Source of the DNA: Rhizobium sp. CB3090
Lineage (GTDB): Bacteria > Pseudomonadota > Alphaproteobacteria > Rhizobiales > Rhizobiaceae
Direction of reading: 5' to 3'
Length of the DNA stretch: 64,000 bases
Assembly (NCBI RefSeq): GCF_029714285.1
Contig: NZ_CP121662.1
Span: 1,798,001 to 1,862,000, forward strand
Shown: piece after piece, positions 33,507-42,934 of the stretch
How positions within the stretch are numbered: position 1 is the first letter of the stretch
Layout: every line of letters begins with the position of its first letter
Made by a program: the position numbers and the translations under genes
The notes under the pieces: model-generated
What the model was told of the DNA's origin: nothing
Databases searched by the model: none
Seen by the model: the letters and a program-made list of their open reading frames with translations, nothing else

Positions 33507-36221
33507 TCACTGGGCGGATGCCTTGCCGCGACGACGAACGCTGCTCCTGACCTCAAGCGGCTGCGGCAGCTCCTCTTCGGCCGGTGAAGCGGTGTCTTTC
33601 ACGACATCTTCACCCACGACTTCCGGCCCATCGGCGGAGTCGGCGAGATTGGTGGTCGCCAACAGATCGGTCTGTCTGCCTCGCTTGCTATCGCGGACGA
33701 TGTGCAGCTCCTGATGCGGATAGGGAATCGCAATCCCTTCCTCGCGAAACCGCTTCAGGATATTGATACGCAGATTGTTGCGGATCTCCATGCCGTCGGA
33801 GAGATCGGAGAGGTAGAAACGCATCTCGAAATCGAGCGAGGACGGACCGATGCGCAGGAATTCCACATGCGGCTCCGGATTTCTGAGCACCTTCGGGATG
33901 CCACGCACCAGCTCCAGCAGAATATCCATGACTCTCTGCGGATCGGCATCGAAACTGACCGATACCGGAATTTCCGAGCGCGCCAAGCGATTGCGGTGCG
34001 TCCAGTTGCCGACCGAGCCGTTGATCAGCTCCGAATTCGGCACGATGATCGACTGCTTGCGGAAGGTTTCGATCTCGGTCGCGCGCACCGAGATGCGCTT
34101 GACGATGCCTTCCGACGTACCCGAGACGATCCAGTCGCCGACCTTGAAGGGCCGTTCGACCAGCAGAATCAAGCCCGAGACGAAGTTCGACACGATATTC
34201 TGCAAGCCGAAACCGATACCGACCGAAAGCGCGCTGGCGACCAGCGCCAGGCTCGACAGGTCAATGCCGGCCGCCGAAATGGCGATGATCGACGCCACCG
34301 CCACGCCGAGATAGCCGATGCCGGTCTTCACCGAGTTGCGGACACCCAAGTCCACCTGCCCTCGCGCCATGACATTGCTGTCCAGCCAGCGCTGGAACCA
34401 GCGCGTCACCAGATAACCGCCGGCAAAGAGCAGGACGCCTGCGAAGATGCCGACCAGCGAAATCGACATGTTTCCGATGTGGATTTCGGTGAACAGCCTA
34501 TAGGCGATCAGCTCCAGATCCTGGATATGGAACCCCCAGGACAGCAGAATCAGCGGAATGCCGGTCAGAAGCGCGACGGCATAGGTTGCAAGGCCGGCCC
34601 CTAGACCGGCCTGATCGAGCGCGACATCGCCGAGCGCGAAGCGGCTTTCGAGGAAACGCCCGACGATCGTCTCGCCAAACACGCCCTGCCTCGACACCGA
34701 CTTGCCGAGCTGGAAGCCGAGATACATCGTCGCCAGAACGGCACTGGTCACGATCAACTGCGTTGCGATGAAGCGCGCCAGACCGACATAGCCGATAACG
34801 GCCGTGAAGATCAGCAATGTACCGAGCACCCGAAGGATGATCGCCATGCCATGCGGCCAGCGACGGCCGGGAGCATCGGGATTGCCGTTCTTTGAAAGGA
34901 TCGGCGACCCGAAGGAGGCAGCAATCAGGATGAGGCCAATCAGCAGGGCCGCGAAGAAGCTCTTCGCCACGGTGACGACGACAGGCGATCCCATGGATTC
35001 GCTGATGCGGTCGAAAACGTAATCGAGACCATTGACGACGGCCATGGCCTGCATGCACCAGCTTAGCGAACGGGCGCCTTTGTTGGACAGCTTGACGAGC
35101 CGCCAATGCGGCCTGAAGGGCGCAAAAACCGCATTTGCCAGGCGGCCGACGAAATAGACCAGTCCGATGAAGCCGAACAGAGCCGCCAGGACCGGCGCGA
35201 TATCCGGCCGCAGCACGTTGAAATTCGACAGAAAGAAAAAGGACGTTACGAGGAACGCGACCAGCGACAGCGTGCGGATCAGCGTCGACCAGAACGCGAC
35301 CGAGAGGCGGCTGATATATGGCGGATTTTCAATGTTTTCGTCCCGCACATAGTACCTGCGGAACAGTCGATAACCGCCGGACAGGAAAATCAACGCCGCG
35401 CCCAGCGACAGGAAAAGGGCAGTCAGCAGCGAACCGAGTTTGGCCTTGACGACGAAGCCGATCCAGCTCGCTACGGCATTACCGAACTCTACGCCCTCGT
35501 TGACGAAGGCAGTTCCCGCATCTTCGAATGTGGTGGCGGAAACGCCCGTACGCTTGAACAGCGTCTCGGCAAACAGCTTTCGGCGCACTTCGACAAGCTG
35601 CATCACAAGCCGGTTGCTTGCCGCAACGAGGTTATCGGCGTCGACGGTCACGGCGCTGATTTGCGAACGCTCGGCGTTCAGACGGTCGCGCTCTTGGGTA
35701 ACGATCGCAGCTTCCGGCGGCTGCCCATCCTTGGGCGGCGCACCAAGCTGCGTCAGACGCGTGTCGATCTCGGCAGTGCGAGGCTTCAACCGCGTCGAAA
35801 TCGCCGCTGCGGAGCGACTGAGCTCATCCGCCCGACCGGAAAGGGCGAGCAACGCACTGTCATCCGCCCCCTCTTCTTTGGACTCCTCTTCGATCGAGGC
35901 AAAGTCCTTCTTCGCCTTGGCGAGATCGGCAACCGCAGTCTCCAACAAACCGTTAGCGAGCTGCGCCGACTGGGGCGCTTGAGCTGCGGGCTGTTCCGGT
36001 TTCTCTGCAGGCTGCGCCTGTTGCTGATTCTGCGCAAAAGCGTGCCCGCCCGTCAAAAAGCCGGCAACTGTGGCTGCGCTCAGTATCAAAAGCAGCACGG
36101 GCAAAAAACGGAGGCGGAGTGTCAGCAGGCGCAAGCAAAGCTCCTCGTCGCAGATTAAATCGCCGGCGGCTGAGCAAACGGATTCGCCGCACGAAACAAT
36201 GGAAGAACGCGGTCTTCCCAT
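33507..36221 (-). CDS. Large MscS-family mechanosensitive channel (DUF3772 type)
   Basis: A 904-aa inner-membrane protein. A hydrophobic export segment (about 38-62) precedes a periplasmic coiled-coil region rich in Q/P/A and then a DUF3772-like part. About ten membrane helices follow, then the conserved MscS pore (SALSVGIGFGLQNIVSNFVS, near 670-700) and the beta/alpha-beta cytoplasmic domain (ERPFKVGDWI, RATEIETFRKQSIIVPNSEL). Such proteins gate ions during hypo-osmotic stress. The true start may be downstream of 36,221 because the first 30 residues look uncharacteristic. The C-terminal tail is acidic, then basic. Confidence 0.9.
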   Translation of the reverse strand: MGRPRSSIVSCGESVCSAAGDLICDEELCLRLLTLRLRFLPVLLLILSAATVAGFLTGGHAFAQNQQQAQPAEKPEQPAAQAPQSAQLANGLLETAVADLAKAKKDFASIEEESKEEGADDSALLALSGRADELSRSAAAISTRLKPRTAEIDTRLTQLGAPPKDGQPPEAAIVTQERDRLNAERSQISAVTVDADNLVAASNRLVMQLVEVRRKLFAETLFKRTGVSATTFEDAGTAFVNEGVEFGNAVASWIGFVVKAKLGSLLTALFLSLGAALIFLSGGYRLFRRYYVRDENIENPPYISRLSVAFWSTLIRTLSLVAFLVTSFFFLSNFNVLRPDIAPVLAALFGFIGLVYFVGRLANAVFAPFRPHWRLVKLSNKGARSLSWCMQAMAVVNGLDYVFDRISESMGSPVVVTVAKSFFAALLIGLILIAASFGSPILSKNGNPDAPGRRWPHGMAIILRVLGTLLIFTAVIGYVGLARFIATQLIVTSAVLATMYLGFQLGKSVSRQGVFGETIVGRFLESRFALGDVALDQAGLGAGLATYAVALLTGIPLILLSWGFHIQDLELIAYRLFTEIHIGNMSISLVGIFAGVLLFAGGYLVTRWFQRWLDSNVMARGQVDLGVRNSVKTGIGYLGVAVASIIAISAAGIDLSSLALVASALSVGIGFGLQNIVSNFVSGLILLVERPFKVGDWIVSGTSEGIVKRISVRATEIETFRKQSIIVPNSELINGSVGNWTHRNRLARSEIPVSVSFDADPQRVMDILLELVRGIPKVLRNPEPHVEFLRIGPSSLDFEMRFYLSDLSDGMEIRNNLRINILKRFREEGIAIPYPHQELHIVRDSKRGRQTDLLATTNLADSADGPEVVGEDVVKDTASPAEEELPQPLEVRSSVRRRGKASAQ

Positions 36222-36307
36222 ACTGTGATTGCGAATTTCATATTCCCTACGCGTACGCCTTGTAAGGCAAAGAAAGGCGACACAAAGGCATTTACACCTT
36301 TATTCCC

Positions 36308-36868
36308 TCAGAATCCTGCGTCCGGCTGGGCAAGATAGGCTTTCTCAGCCTCCGTCGACACCCGACCAAGGAAGACATTGCGATGCGGGAAGCGACCGTA
36401 GGCGGCAATGACGGCGCGATGGCGAAGCGCATAGTCGATCTGCTCTTCGAGACCGAGCGAGCGGAAAAGCGCAACGGCTCGGTCCTGTTCGGCGAGATCC
36501 TCGGCATGCTCGAACGGCATGTAGAAGAATATTCGCCGTTCCGCCGGCATCCCTTGATCCGCGCCGACCTCCAAAGCCTCTTTCGCCTCCCGCAATGCCA
36601 AACCATCCGTCGCAAAAGCCAGCGGCGTTCCGCGATAGATGTTGCGGGCAAACTGATCGAGGACGATGATCGCTGCAAGGCGGTTTTCGGACGTTGTCCG
36701 CCAGAGATCGGGCACACCGGCTGCCAATGCCAGATGCGTGTCGCGAAACCGACGGCGCATTTCTTCGTCGAGAATAACGGTCGAGCGGAACCAATCCTCG
36801 CTCGTGCATTCCTCGAACCAGAAGCTCAACACCTCTTCTGGTGTGCAAACAATCAGATCAGCGGCCAT
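36308..36868 (-). CDS. DUF924 family protein
   Basis: A 186-aa soluble helical protein with the family signature blocks VLSFWFEE, IIVLDQFARNIYRGT, FFYMPFEHAEDL and RHRAVIAAYGRFPHRN. The fold is TPR-like and its biochemical role is unknown. The length is typical. It is a single gene, 82 bases after the MscS start and downstream of the importer operon, but with 72 bases between, so co-transcription is uncertain. Confidence 0.92.
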   Translation of the reverse strand: MAADLIVCTPEEVLSFWFEECTSEDWFRSTVILDEEMRRRFRDTHLALAAGVPDLWRTTSENRLAAIIVLDQFARNIYRGTPLAFATDGLALREAKEALEVGADQGMPAERRIFFYMPFEHAEDLAEQDRAVALFRSLGLEEQIDYALRHRAVIAAYGRFPHRNVFLGRVSTEAEKAYLAQPDAGF

Positions 36869-36940
36869 TCCCTTCCTCCCGGCATGCCCGTCAGGAAATA
36901 GGTTTACGAGCGGCGGCCGGCAATGGGGAACGCCCGTTGG

Positions 36941-38002
36941 TCAGCTTTTTCGCAGGATCAGAATGAAGGCGATGCCGCCGGCCAAACCCGTGACGATACC
37001 GATCGGCATGTCCTCCGGCGCCATGATAAGCCGCGCGGCCATATCGGCCCAGACCAATGTCAGTGCCCCGAAGGCGGCGCTGAGCGGCACGATGCGGACA
37101 TTGTCGCCCCCGGCAAGCAGCCGGACGAAATGCGGCACCATCAGTCCGATAAAGCCGATCGCTCCCGAAAAGGCAACCATGACGCCCGTCAGCAGCGCTG
37201 TAACGACGAAAAGCAGGAAGCGGAATTGCGATACGGCGATGCCGAGCGTCGCTGCTGTCTCATCGCCCATGGCTAGCGCGTTCAGCTCCCGTGATTTCAG
37301 CATCAGCGCGCAAAGGCAGACGAGAAGCACGCCGGCCGGATAGATCAGATGCTGCCATTGCGCCAGCCCCAGGCCACCGAGCATCCAGAAGACAACGGTA
37401 TTGGCCGCCCTGGGGTCGCCGAGAAAAATCAGGAGATTGCCGAGCGCGGTAAAGACAAAGGCGACGGCGACACCCGACAGCACCAGCCGGTCGGCCGAAT
37501 GCGAGCGCGTCAGCCGGGTCACCAGCGCCACGGCGGCAATCGCAAGCAGTGCGCCGGCGAAAGAAAACAACGGCACTGTCAACAGCCCGAAAATAAGTCC
37601 CGTGTGCAGGAGCGCCAGAATAGCGCCGAAAGCGGCACCTGAGGAAACGCCGAGAAGATGTGGATCCGCCAGCGGATTTCGCGTCAGGGCCTGCAGCACC
37701 GCTCCAGTGACCGCAAGCCCCGCCCCTACCAGTAACGCCAGGATGACGCGCGGAAAACGGACATCCCAAACGATGCTTTCCTGTCCACCCGACCAAGTGA
37801 TGGGAAACAAGCCGGCATGCAGCTTGTTGCCGACGATCGACCAGACGGTCGCAAACGGGATCGGCGCCGCGCCAAATGACACGCCCGCCGTGATCGACAT
37901 GACGAGGAAAGCAGTAAGGAGAAGGATCAGGATGGGAAGACCGGGGCGCATACGAAAATCCAGGAAGCGATCCGTCCAGTGATGGACCGGACGGATCGGC
38001 AT
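36941..38002 (-). CDS. ABC importer permease, FecCD/BtuC family
   Basis: A 353-aa inner-membrane permease with about ten hydrophobic segments and the family hallmarks: RFPRVILALLVGAGLAVTG, QALTRNPLADPHLLGVSSGA, and IGFIGLMVPHFVRLL near the C-terminus. It carries cobalamin, siderophore or metal complexes. It follows the binding-protein gene by 9 bases and is the last gene of an operon that starts behind a cobalamin riboswitch. The substrate is therefore probably cobalt or a corrinoid. The set resembles the riboswitch-controlled CbtJKL cobalt importer of Sinorhizobium, but orthology is not proven here. An ATG at 37,951 is an alternative start. Confidence 0.9.
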   Translation of the reverse strand: MPIRPVHHWTDRFLDFRMRPGLPILILLLTAFLVMSITAGVSFGAAPIPFATVWSIVGNKLHAGLFPITWSGGQESIVWDVRFPRVILALLVGAGLAVTGAVLQALTRNPLADPHLLGVSSGAAFGAILALLHTGLIFGLLTVPLFSFAGALLAIAAVALVTRLTRSHSADRLVLSGVAVAFVFTALGNLLIFLGDPRAANTVVFWMLGGLGLAQWQHLIYPAGVLLVCLCALMLKSRELNALAMGDETAATLGIAVSQFRFLLFVVTALLTGVMVAFSGAIGFIGLMVPHFVRLLAGGDNVRIVPLSAAFGALTLVWADMAARLIMAPEDMPIGIVTGLAGGIAFILILRKS

Positions 38003-38011
38003 TGTCGTTCG

Positions 38012-38971
38012 TTACATCGCTTCAGGATGGAACGCCTTTGCCAGCGTGGCGATGGCTTCGATATTGCGCGGTCCCGGCGTGGCCTCCACATAGGGCAGCA
38101 CGACGAAACGGTCGTTCTTCACGGCGTCGATGTTCTTGAAGGCCGGATTGTTCTTCAGGAATGCGATCTTCTGGGCCGCGGTGACCTGGCCATAGTCGAC
38201 GATGACGATGACTTCGGGGTTCTTCTCAATCACCGGCTCCCAGGAAACTTCCGTCCAGCTCTTTTCGACATCGTCCATGACATTGGTGCCGCCGGCCGCT
38301 TCGATCATTGCCGTCGGGATGCCGTAACGGCCCGATGTGAAGGGCTTTTCCTCGCCGGAATCATAGACGAAGACGCGGGTCGGCTTGTCGACATGACCGA
38401 TTTTCGACTGGATATCGCTAAGCTGTTTGCGATAGCCGGCAACCAAGGCCTCGGCCCTATCTTCGACACGGAAAATCTTGCCGAGATTCAGCAGGTCCAC
38501 GAACATGTCGTCCATGGTCGGCTTGTTTTTCTGCATGACGAAAATGCAGGATTCGGTAAGCTCATAGACCTTGATGCCAAAGGGCGCCAAGGTCTCTGGC
38601 GTCACTTCGCCGCCCACTTTCATGCCGTAGTTCCAGCCGGCGAAATAAAAGTCGGCATTGGCGCCGAGCAACACCTCCTTGGTCGGATATTTCGGCGAAA
38701 GTTCCGGCATTTCCTGGACGCCGTCCCTGAGCTTCTCGTCCAGCGTCTTCCAGCCGGAAACGCCGGTATAGCCGACCATCCGATCCCTTAGCTTCAGCGC
38801 CAGCATCATTTCGGTGAGATTGACGTCATTGGAAACGGCGCGCACCGGCGCCTCATCGAAGGTGACATCGCGATTGCAGCTATGCACCGTGACGGGTTCG
38901 GCCAAGGTGCCGCCGGCGAAGAGCATGCCGAGCAGCAAGGCAGTAGCGGGCAAGGACATACGGAAAAACAT
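38012..38971 (-). CDS. Periplasmic binding protein of the B12-riboswitch operon
   Basis: A 319-aa TroA/BtuF-fold binding protein. The signal peptide is residues 1-22 (FFRMSLPATALLLGMLFAGG), with a mature start near EPVTVHSC. Typical segments are RAVSNDVNLTEMMLALKL, the long central helix region and EVIVIVDYGQV. It has a mature cysteine (HSCNRD) and several acidic patches but no motif that reveals the ligand. The ATG at 38,971 is preferred over the upstream in-frame start at 39,049, which would place extra residues before the signal peptide. It lies 13 bases after the ATPase gene. Confidence 0.9.
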   Translation of the reverse strand: MFFRMSLPATALLLGMLFAGGTLAEPVTVHSCNRDVTFDEAPVRAVSNDVNLTEMMLALKLRDRMVGYTGVSGWKTLDEKLRDGVQEMPELSPKYPTKEVLLGANADFYFAGWNYGMKVGGEVTPETLAPFGIKVYELTESCIFVMQKNKPTMDDMFVDLLNLGKIFRVEDRAEALVAGYRKQLSDIQSKIGHVDKPTRVFVYDSGEEKPFTSGRYGIPTAMIEAAGGTNVMDDVEKSWTEVSWEPVIEKNPEVIVIVDYGQVTAAQKIAFLKNNPAFKNIDAVKNDRFVVLPYVEATPGPRNIEAIATLAKAFHPEAM

Positions 38972-38984
38972 GAAGGGCTCCAAA

Positions 38985-39764
38985 CTATCGAAGAGAAAAA
39001 CTAAAACGATGGGATGTGTCGCCCGCGACCTGACGGCTTGCCTCGACACGGAATGCGGATGAGATGCGCTCGGCGGTCAGAACTTCGGTGGGCAAGCCGT
39101 GACCGCTCAGACGGCCGGAATCGAGCACCGCAACATGCGTCGCGAAATCGGCGGCGAGATTGATGTCGTGCAAGGTGGTGATGATCGTCACACCGAGGCC
39201 TTTCAACAGCGCCAGTATTTCGAGCTGATGGCGGATATCGAGATGATTGGTCGGCTCATCGAGGATGATCAGCTCCGGCTCCTGTGCCAGCGCGCGGGCA
39301 ATCAATACCCGCTGTTTCTCGCCGCCTGAAAGCGATGCGAATTGCCGGAGCGCCAGATGCTTGAGATCCAGACGGAGAAGTGCCGCCGCAGTTGCCGCAT
39401 GATCCTCATCGCTCCACCGCGCCATGCCTTTGCGATGGGGAATGCGGCCCATCATCACCACGTCACGGACGCTGAAGGGAAAATCGCCCGGCGTCTCCTG
39501 CAGGACGACGGCGATACGCCGCGCCGCCTCACGCGGGCCGATCGACCAGAGATCGGTACCGTCGAGACGCACCAGACCCTGTTGCGGACGGATACCACGA
39601 TAGAGGCAGCGGAGCAGGGTCGACTTACCGGCCCCGTTCGGACCGATAATCGCCAGCCGATCCCCGGCTTTGACAGACAGGCTGATGTCTCGGATGATCG
39701 GCTTACCCTTATGCGGCCCCCAGGTGACGCCATCAGCTTCCAGTCGCAAGCATTTGTCCAACAT
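38985..39764 (-). CDS. ABC importer ATPase of the B12-riboswitch operon
   Basis: A 259-aa FecE/BtuD-type ATPase with Walker A GPNGAGKST (41-49), Q-loop VVLQETPGDF, signature LSGGEKQRVLIARAL (from 145), Walker B LIILDEPTNHLD (166-177) and H-loop TTLHDINLA. It energises the permease two genes downstream. It starts 10 bases after the DUF1636 gene. The upstream in-frame extension to 39,866 overlaps DUF1636 and is not used. Confidence 0.93.
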   Translation of the reverse strand: MLDKCLRLEADGVTWGPHKGKPIIRDISLSVKAGDRLAIIGPNGAGKSTLLRCLYRGIRPQQGLVRLDGTDLWSIGPREAARRIAVVLQETPGDFPFSVRDVVMMGRIPHRKGMARWSDEDHAATAAALLRLDLKHLALRQFASLSGGEKQRVLIARALAQEPELIILDEPTNHLDIRHQLEILALLKGLGVTIITTLHDINLAADFATHVAVLDSGRLSGHGLPTEVLTAERISSAFRVEASRQVAGDTSHRFSFSLR

Positions 39765-39774
39765 GCCCCCGCTC

Positions 39775-40188
39775 CTATTGTAAAAGCGTTGCGTGGCGTT
39801 CGGACGAAACGATGGCCGCCGGGATACGCGCCAATGTCTTGCCGCCCAACATTTTTGGGCGCTCACCTTCCCGCGTCAGGCCATCGGGCCGATCGCGGTA
39901 AAGCTCGGCGAAGGAGACCAGCGCTCCGATGTCGGCCTCATCAGCGATATCGCCAAAGAGGTACGTCGCCTTTGCCGACGCCTGAAACGCGACGGTGCAC
40001 GGCCGATCGCAGCCAGCCATGCAGACGCTGCCCTCCAGACTGAAATCGTCGGAAAGCGCTGCACCGGCCTGGATAATGGCTGCTTGCAGATGCTTCAGCA
40101 GATCGAGACCGGGGCGGCATGGCGTGCCGAAGTGGCGGCAACTCGTGCATACGGTGATCCGATGCGTCTGCTCTTTTGCTTTGTCCAT
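39775..40188 (-). CDS. DUF1636 cysteine-rich metal-binding-type protein
   Basis: A 137-aa soluble protein with six cysteines in two clusters (C14, C17, C24 in VCTSCRHFGTPC; C56, C60, C64 in VCMAGCDRPC), suggesting a metal or Fe-S site. The second cluster has a thioredoxin-fold ferredoxin-like spacing. DUF1636 genes are commonly found in cobalamin-controlled loci of alphaproteobacteria; the reaction is not known. First gene behind the riboswitch. The ATG at 40,188 is chosen because upstream residues (to 40,266) lack conservation. Confidence 0.9.
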   Translation of the reverse strand: MDKAKEQTHRITVCTSCRHFGTPCRPGLDLLKHLQAAIIQAGAALSDDFSLEGSVCMAGCDRPCTVAFQASAKATYLFGDIADEADIGALVSFAELYRDRPDGLTREGERPKMLGGKTLARIPAAIVSSERHATLLQ

Positions 40189-40310
40189 GAAAAGCCTCCC
40201 GGAGATCTTACCGGAGGCAAAGTCAAGATAGGGCTTGCGGACACGAATGCGCCCTCGCCCAACCACTGAATTTCCATCGGAACACCCCGTCCGTTGCGGT
40301 TGACGTTATC

Positions 40311-40500
40311 GATGGCAGGTCTCCTGGCTCACGGGTCACAGCCCGTTCGCACCTTCCCGGCATGAAGCCAGTGGCATATCGCGAACGCGCTCTCCGCTTA
40401 CAGTTGCGGGGGCAGCCACGGTTTTGGCCCCTGATGGGTAATCCGCACCGTGTTCCCTTTTCAGCCGCCCTCCGGATGTTTCCGGCGGCAGCACCATCGA
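40311..40500 (-). promoter_or_regulatory. Cobalamin (B12) riboswitch
   Basis: Read on the minus strand, the leader contains the conserved cobalamin aptamer blocks in order: ggtgcgg, ccccgcaactgtaagcggag, gccactgg, gccgggaaggtgcga, and the B12 box gagccaggagacctgcc at its 3' end. It lies about 125 bases before the DUF1636 start and should switch the four-gene operon off when adenosylcobalamin or a related corrinoid is abundant. Boundaries are approximate. Confidence 0.95.
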
Positions 40501-40728
40501 CATCGTTCATCTCACAGAAAATCGAAACGAGCAATGGCGATGTCATCGATGCCTGCATTTGTCCCTAAGTCCGATTGGCGTGTTGGGTAAGTCAAGTTGA
40601 TATGTTATTACATTACATATTTCAATCAAAATCTCAGGCATGGTGATAGGTCGGAAGCTCGTATTCATCACAGCGATGGAGAACGGGGGCGTAATCTCGC
40701 CCCCGGAGGTAAACGAGACAAAACCTGA
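40501..40728. promoter_or_regulatory. Promoter region of the riboswitch operon and flanking hairpin
   Basis: An AT-rich patch at 40,590-40,630 (gatatgttattacattacat) is the likely promoter region for the riboswitch transcript on the minus strand. At 40,685-40,704 gggggcg and cgccccc form a stem just past the stop of the flavoprotein gene ending at 40,729, probably its terminator. Confidence 0.5.
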
Positions 40729-42141
40729 TCACACGGCCTTACACTGCGGATAGAACCGCGCAGCCACCCCATCCGCAGCCGCATAGGCCTGCGTGACGAT
40801 CTCGGGCACGAGATCGATATCCGGCAAGCTTCCGAGCCCGAGCGGACCGATGGCGAAAAGCCCCTCTGTCGTTTGTCCATCCACGGAAAGCGCGCCCGTC
40901 GCCTCCACAGCCAGGCCAAAACCGAGTTCGTCCGGTGTGGCGAGGCCCGCGTCGATCAGGCTCCGCATCAATGGCGTGTCGAGATCGGGCTCCTGACAGC
41001 GGCAATCGATCACTTCGTCGGCATAGATCTGCTCCACGCCTTGGTGACCAGCCGGCTTCAGCACCAATCCGGTCGGCGTACGCCCGAGGAATTGTCCATG
41101 GCGCGACAGCGTACTGCCCTCCGCCAGCTCCTGTTTGAGCCGGACATACAGTGCCTCCGGCAGACGATTACGGTGGCTGTCGTAAAGAGCGCGCAGATGG
41201 CGATTGAATTGCTGCTTCTGTCCCGCCGGCAGTGAACGCCAGAGCGAGCGTGCATGTTTGCGCAGGCCGTTCATGACGGATTGCCAGCTCTGCCCGCTCG
41301 CCTCAGCATTCTCGCAAGCCCGCCGGATAAAGCGCACGATCTCGCTGAGACTGGTGGGCATGGCTTCCGCGGGAAAGACCGGATCGGCATTGCTGCGCGT
41401 ATGGCTCTGCGGCAGAAAGCCGTGCCTCGAAACGATGGTGATCTGACCGTCATAGCCGTTGTCACGCATTTGCAGCAGTCGGTCGACGACACGCAGACCG
41501 CTGCCGAGCAATACCGTATGCGGGCGCGACACCAGGCGGCGGGCGCGGACCGTCGTCGGCGTCGCCACGGGTTCACCGCTCTGCGGCTCATGATCGGCAA
41601 TGCCGTAGCCGGTGGCCAGGATCACTATGTCGAACGGTGGATTGGCGGCGGCGCTCTCCACCACAAAGCGGTCGCCATGACTGCGGCAAAGGCCGGTTAC
41701 CGTCTCTGCGCTGACTTGCACCGTGATGTCCCGCCGCAAGGACAATGCATCGGAAAAGCGCTGGTAGACATAATCGCTGAAAATGCTCTTGGGGACGAAG
41801 ATCTGCAGAAACCCAGGAATTGCAGCCGGCACGGCACTACGGAAGGTCGCATTGCTACAGAGCCAATCGTTGAAATCGTTGGGATCGCCGGCGGAAACCG
41901 AGAGATCGCGCACACGGCTGTTCAGGATTTCGCTGCTGTGGCCGGACGCCAGAGCCTGACCGCCGCTGACGCTGGAATTAGGATCGAAAAGCTGCAGATG
42001 AAACGGCGTGCGCACCGTCTTCATCAAGGCAATCGCCATCATCATGCCTGAAAAGCCGCGGCCGACGACGGCGATGCGCGGCATTGCATAGGCCTGTGCC
42101 GAGGCATTTGCCCTGGCGGAAAAAAGTCCCTGAACCGTCAT
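40729..42141 (-). CDS. COG4529-like FAD/NAD(P)-binding protein (copy 1)
   Basis: A 470-aa flavoprotein of the uncharacterised HydN/COG4529-like group. It has an N-terminal dinucleotide-binding fold (IAVVGRGFSGMMMAIALM, residues about 22-40), a second conserved block TVLLGSGLRVVDRLLQM (FAD/NADP part), and a C-terminal LFAIGPLGLGSLPDID. The ATG at 42,141 has a gggag Shine-Dalgarno; an upstream ATG at 42,174 lacks one. It is a paralog of the gene at 44,881-46,341 on the other side of an SfnB-like gene and an Rrf2 regulator. A role in sulfur-compound oxidation is inferred from neighbours only. Confidence 0.82.
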   Translation of the reverse strand: MTVQGLFSARANASAQAYAMPRIAVVGRGFSGMMMAIALMKTVRTPFHLQLFDPNSSVSGGQALASGHSSEILNSRVRDLSVSAGDPNDFNDWLCSNATFRSAVPAAIPGFLQIFVPKSIFSDYVYQRFSDALSLRRDITVQVSAETVTGLCRSHGDRFVVESAAANPPFDIVILATGYGIADHEPQSGEPVATPTTVRARRLVSRPHTVLLGSGLRVVDRLLQMRDNGYDGQITIVSRHGFLPQSHTRSNADPVFPAEAMPTSLSEIVRFIRRACENAEASGQSWQSVMNGLRKHARSLWRSLPAGQKQQFNRHLRALYDSHRNRLPEALYVRLKQELAEGSTLSRHGQFLGRTPTGLVLKPAGHQGVEQIYADEVIDCRCQEPDLDTPLMRSLIDAGLATPDELGFGLAVEATGALSVDGQTTEGLFAIGPLGLGSLPDIDLVPEIVTQAYAAADGVAARFYPQCKAV

Positions 42142-42850
42142 ATCAACTCCCGGGGCAAAGAGGTGGTCGATCATGCTTTTCTAAGGGCATACTGATATTT
42201 GGCTGTGAACCGCACACAGCTCGCGGCCACCGAACGACTGGCTGCTAGAGCGCCGAACGTCCGTAAACGCAGAAGGGCTGCTCTGGTTCTTTGAACCCAT
42301 TGCATCTTCTTCGTTTCGGTGATCCACCTGAAAACCGGATGCTCTGGGCGGGCTTCCATCCAAACTGGGAACCCATTTCACTTCGTCAACCTGCACATCT
42401 CGAGCCCATCGGCAGTCCGAGGAGCAATTGTTGCTATTGTCTATTTATTTAGTCGTATATGAAAGCGCGAAAATGCGCCGGTAGCAAGCGCTTTCTTGCG
42501 ATCGCCGTTTTTGACGGGGGATCGTGATACGACATGGTCTCGCCGGCAGGCCGATCTGAGACCGATCTACGAGGTTCGTAGCAAGCAGGTATCCGAGACT
42601 ACGTGTGACGAGCCAGGCATCTCCCCTCCAACTCGCACTCGTAAACTTGGGGGTTGCCGGACGATGGCCGCAGGCCCAGTTGCGCGACCCATGGCGATCG
42701 GCAGGGCCATTTAAATCCGGGAGGGCCAGGGTCGCGACCATGGCGCTCTCTTGGATGCCAGCGACGGCTGCAATGAACCGGCCGCTTACAATTTCTCCAT
42801 TCGATGCCTATTATGACCGGTAGCGAAAGCTGGATAAGTAAAGAAAATTT
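42142..42850. other. Long gene-free interval
   Basis: About 700 bases between divergent genes. Several open frames occur but overlap each other on both strands and show no motif or ribosome site. At 42,436-42,456 tattgtctatttatttagtc resembles the putative operators near the SfnB-like and Rrf2 genes. Nothing else recognised. Confidence 0.45.
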
Positions 42851-42876
42851 ATTGTATAGTAGATCTATAGAATTAA
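42851..42876 (+). promoter_or_regulatory. Putative operator/promoter motif upstream of the SfnB-like gene
   Basis: tattgtatagtagatctata lies 84 bases before the ATG at 42,935. Related ATTGT-containing AT-rich sequences occur at 44,809 (before the Rrf2 gene), 46,424 reversed (before the second flavoprotein) and 42,436. It could be an Rrf2-type operator or simply -35-like promoter sequence. Confidence 0.35.
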
Positions 42877-42934
42877 GATAACACCGCTTTCGCACCGCTA
42901 AGTCACTGAAATAGCAACCCTGATGGGGTGATGA

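Noticed and set aside
42445..42895. Overlapping 70-100-codon frames on both strands before the SfnB-like gene
   Set aside because: No motif, no Shine-Dalgarno, mutually exclusive; treated as non-coding.
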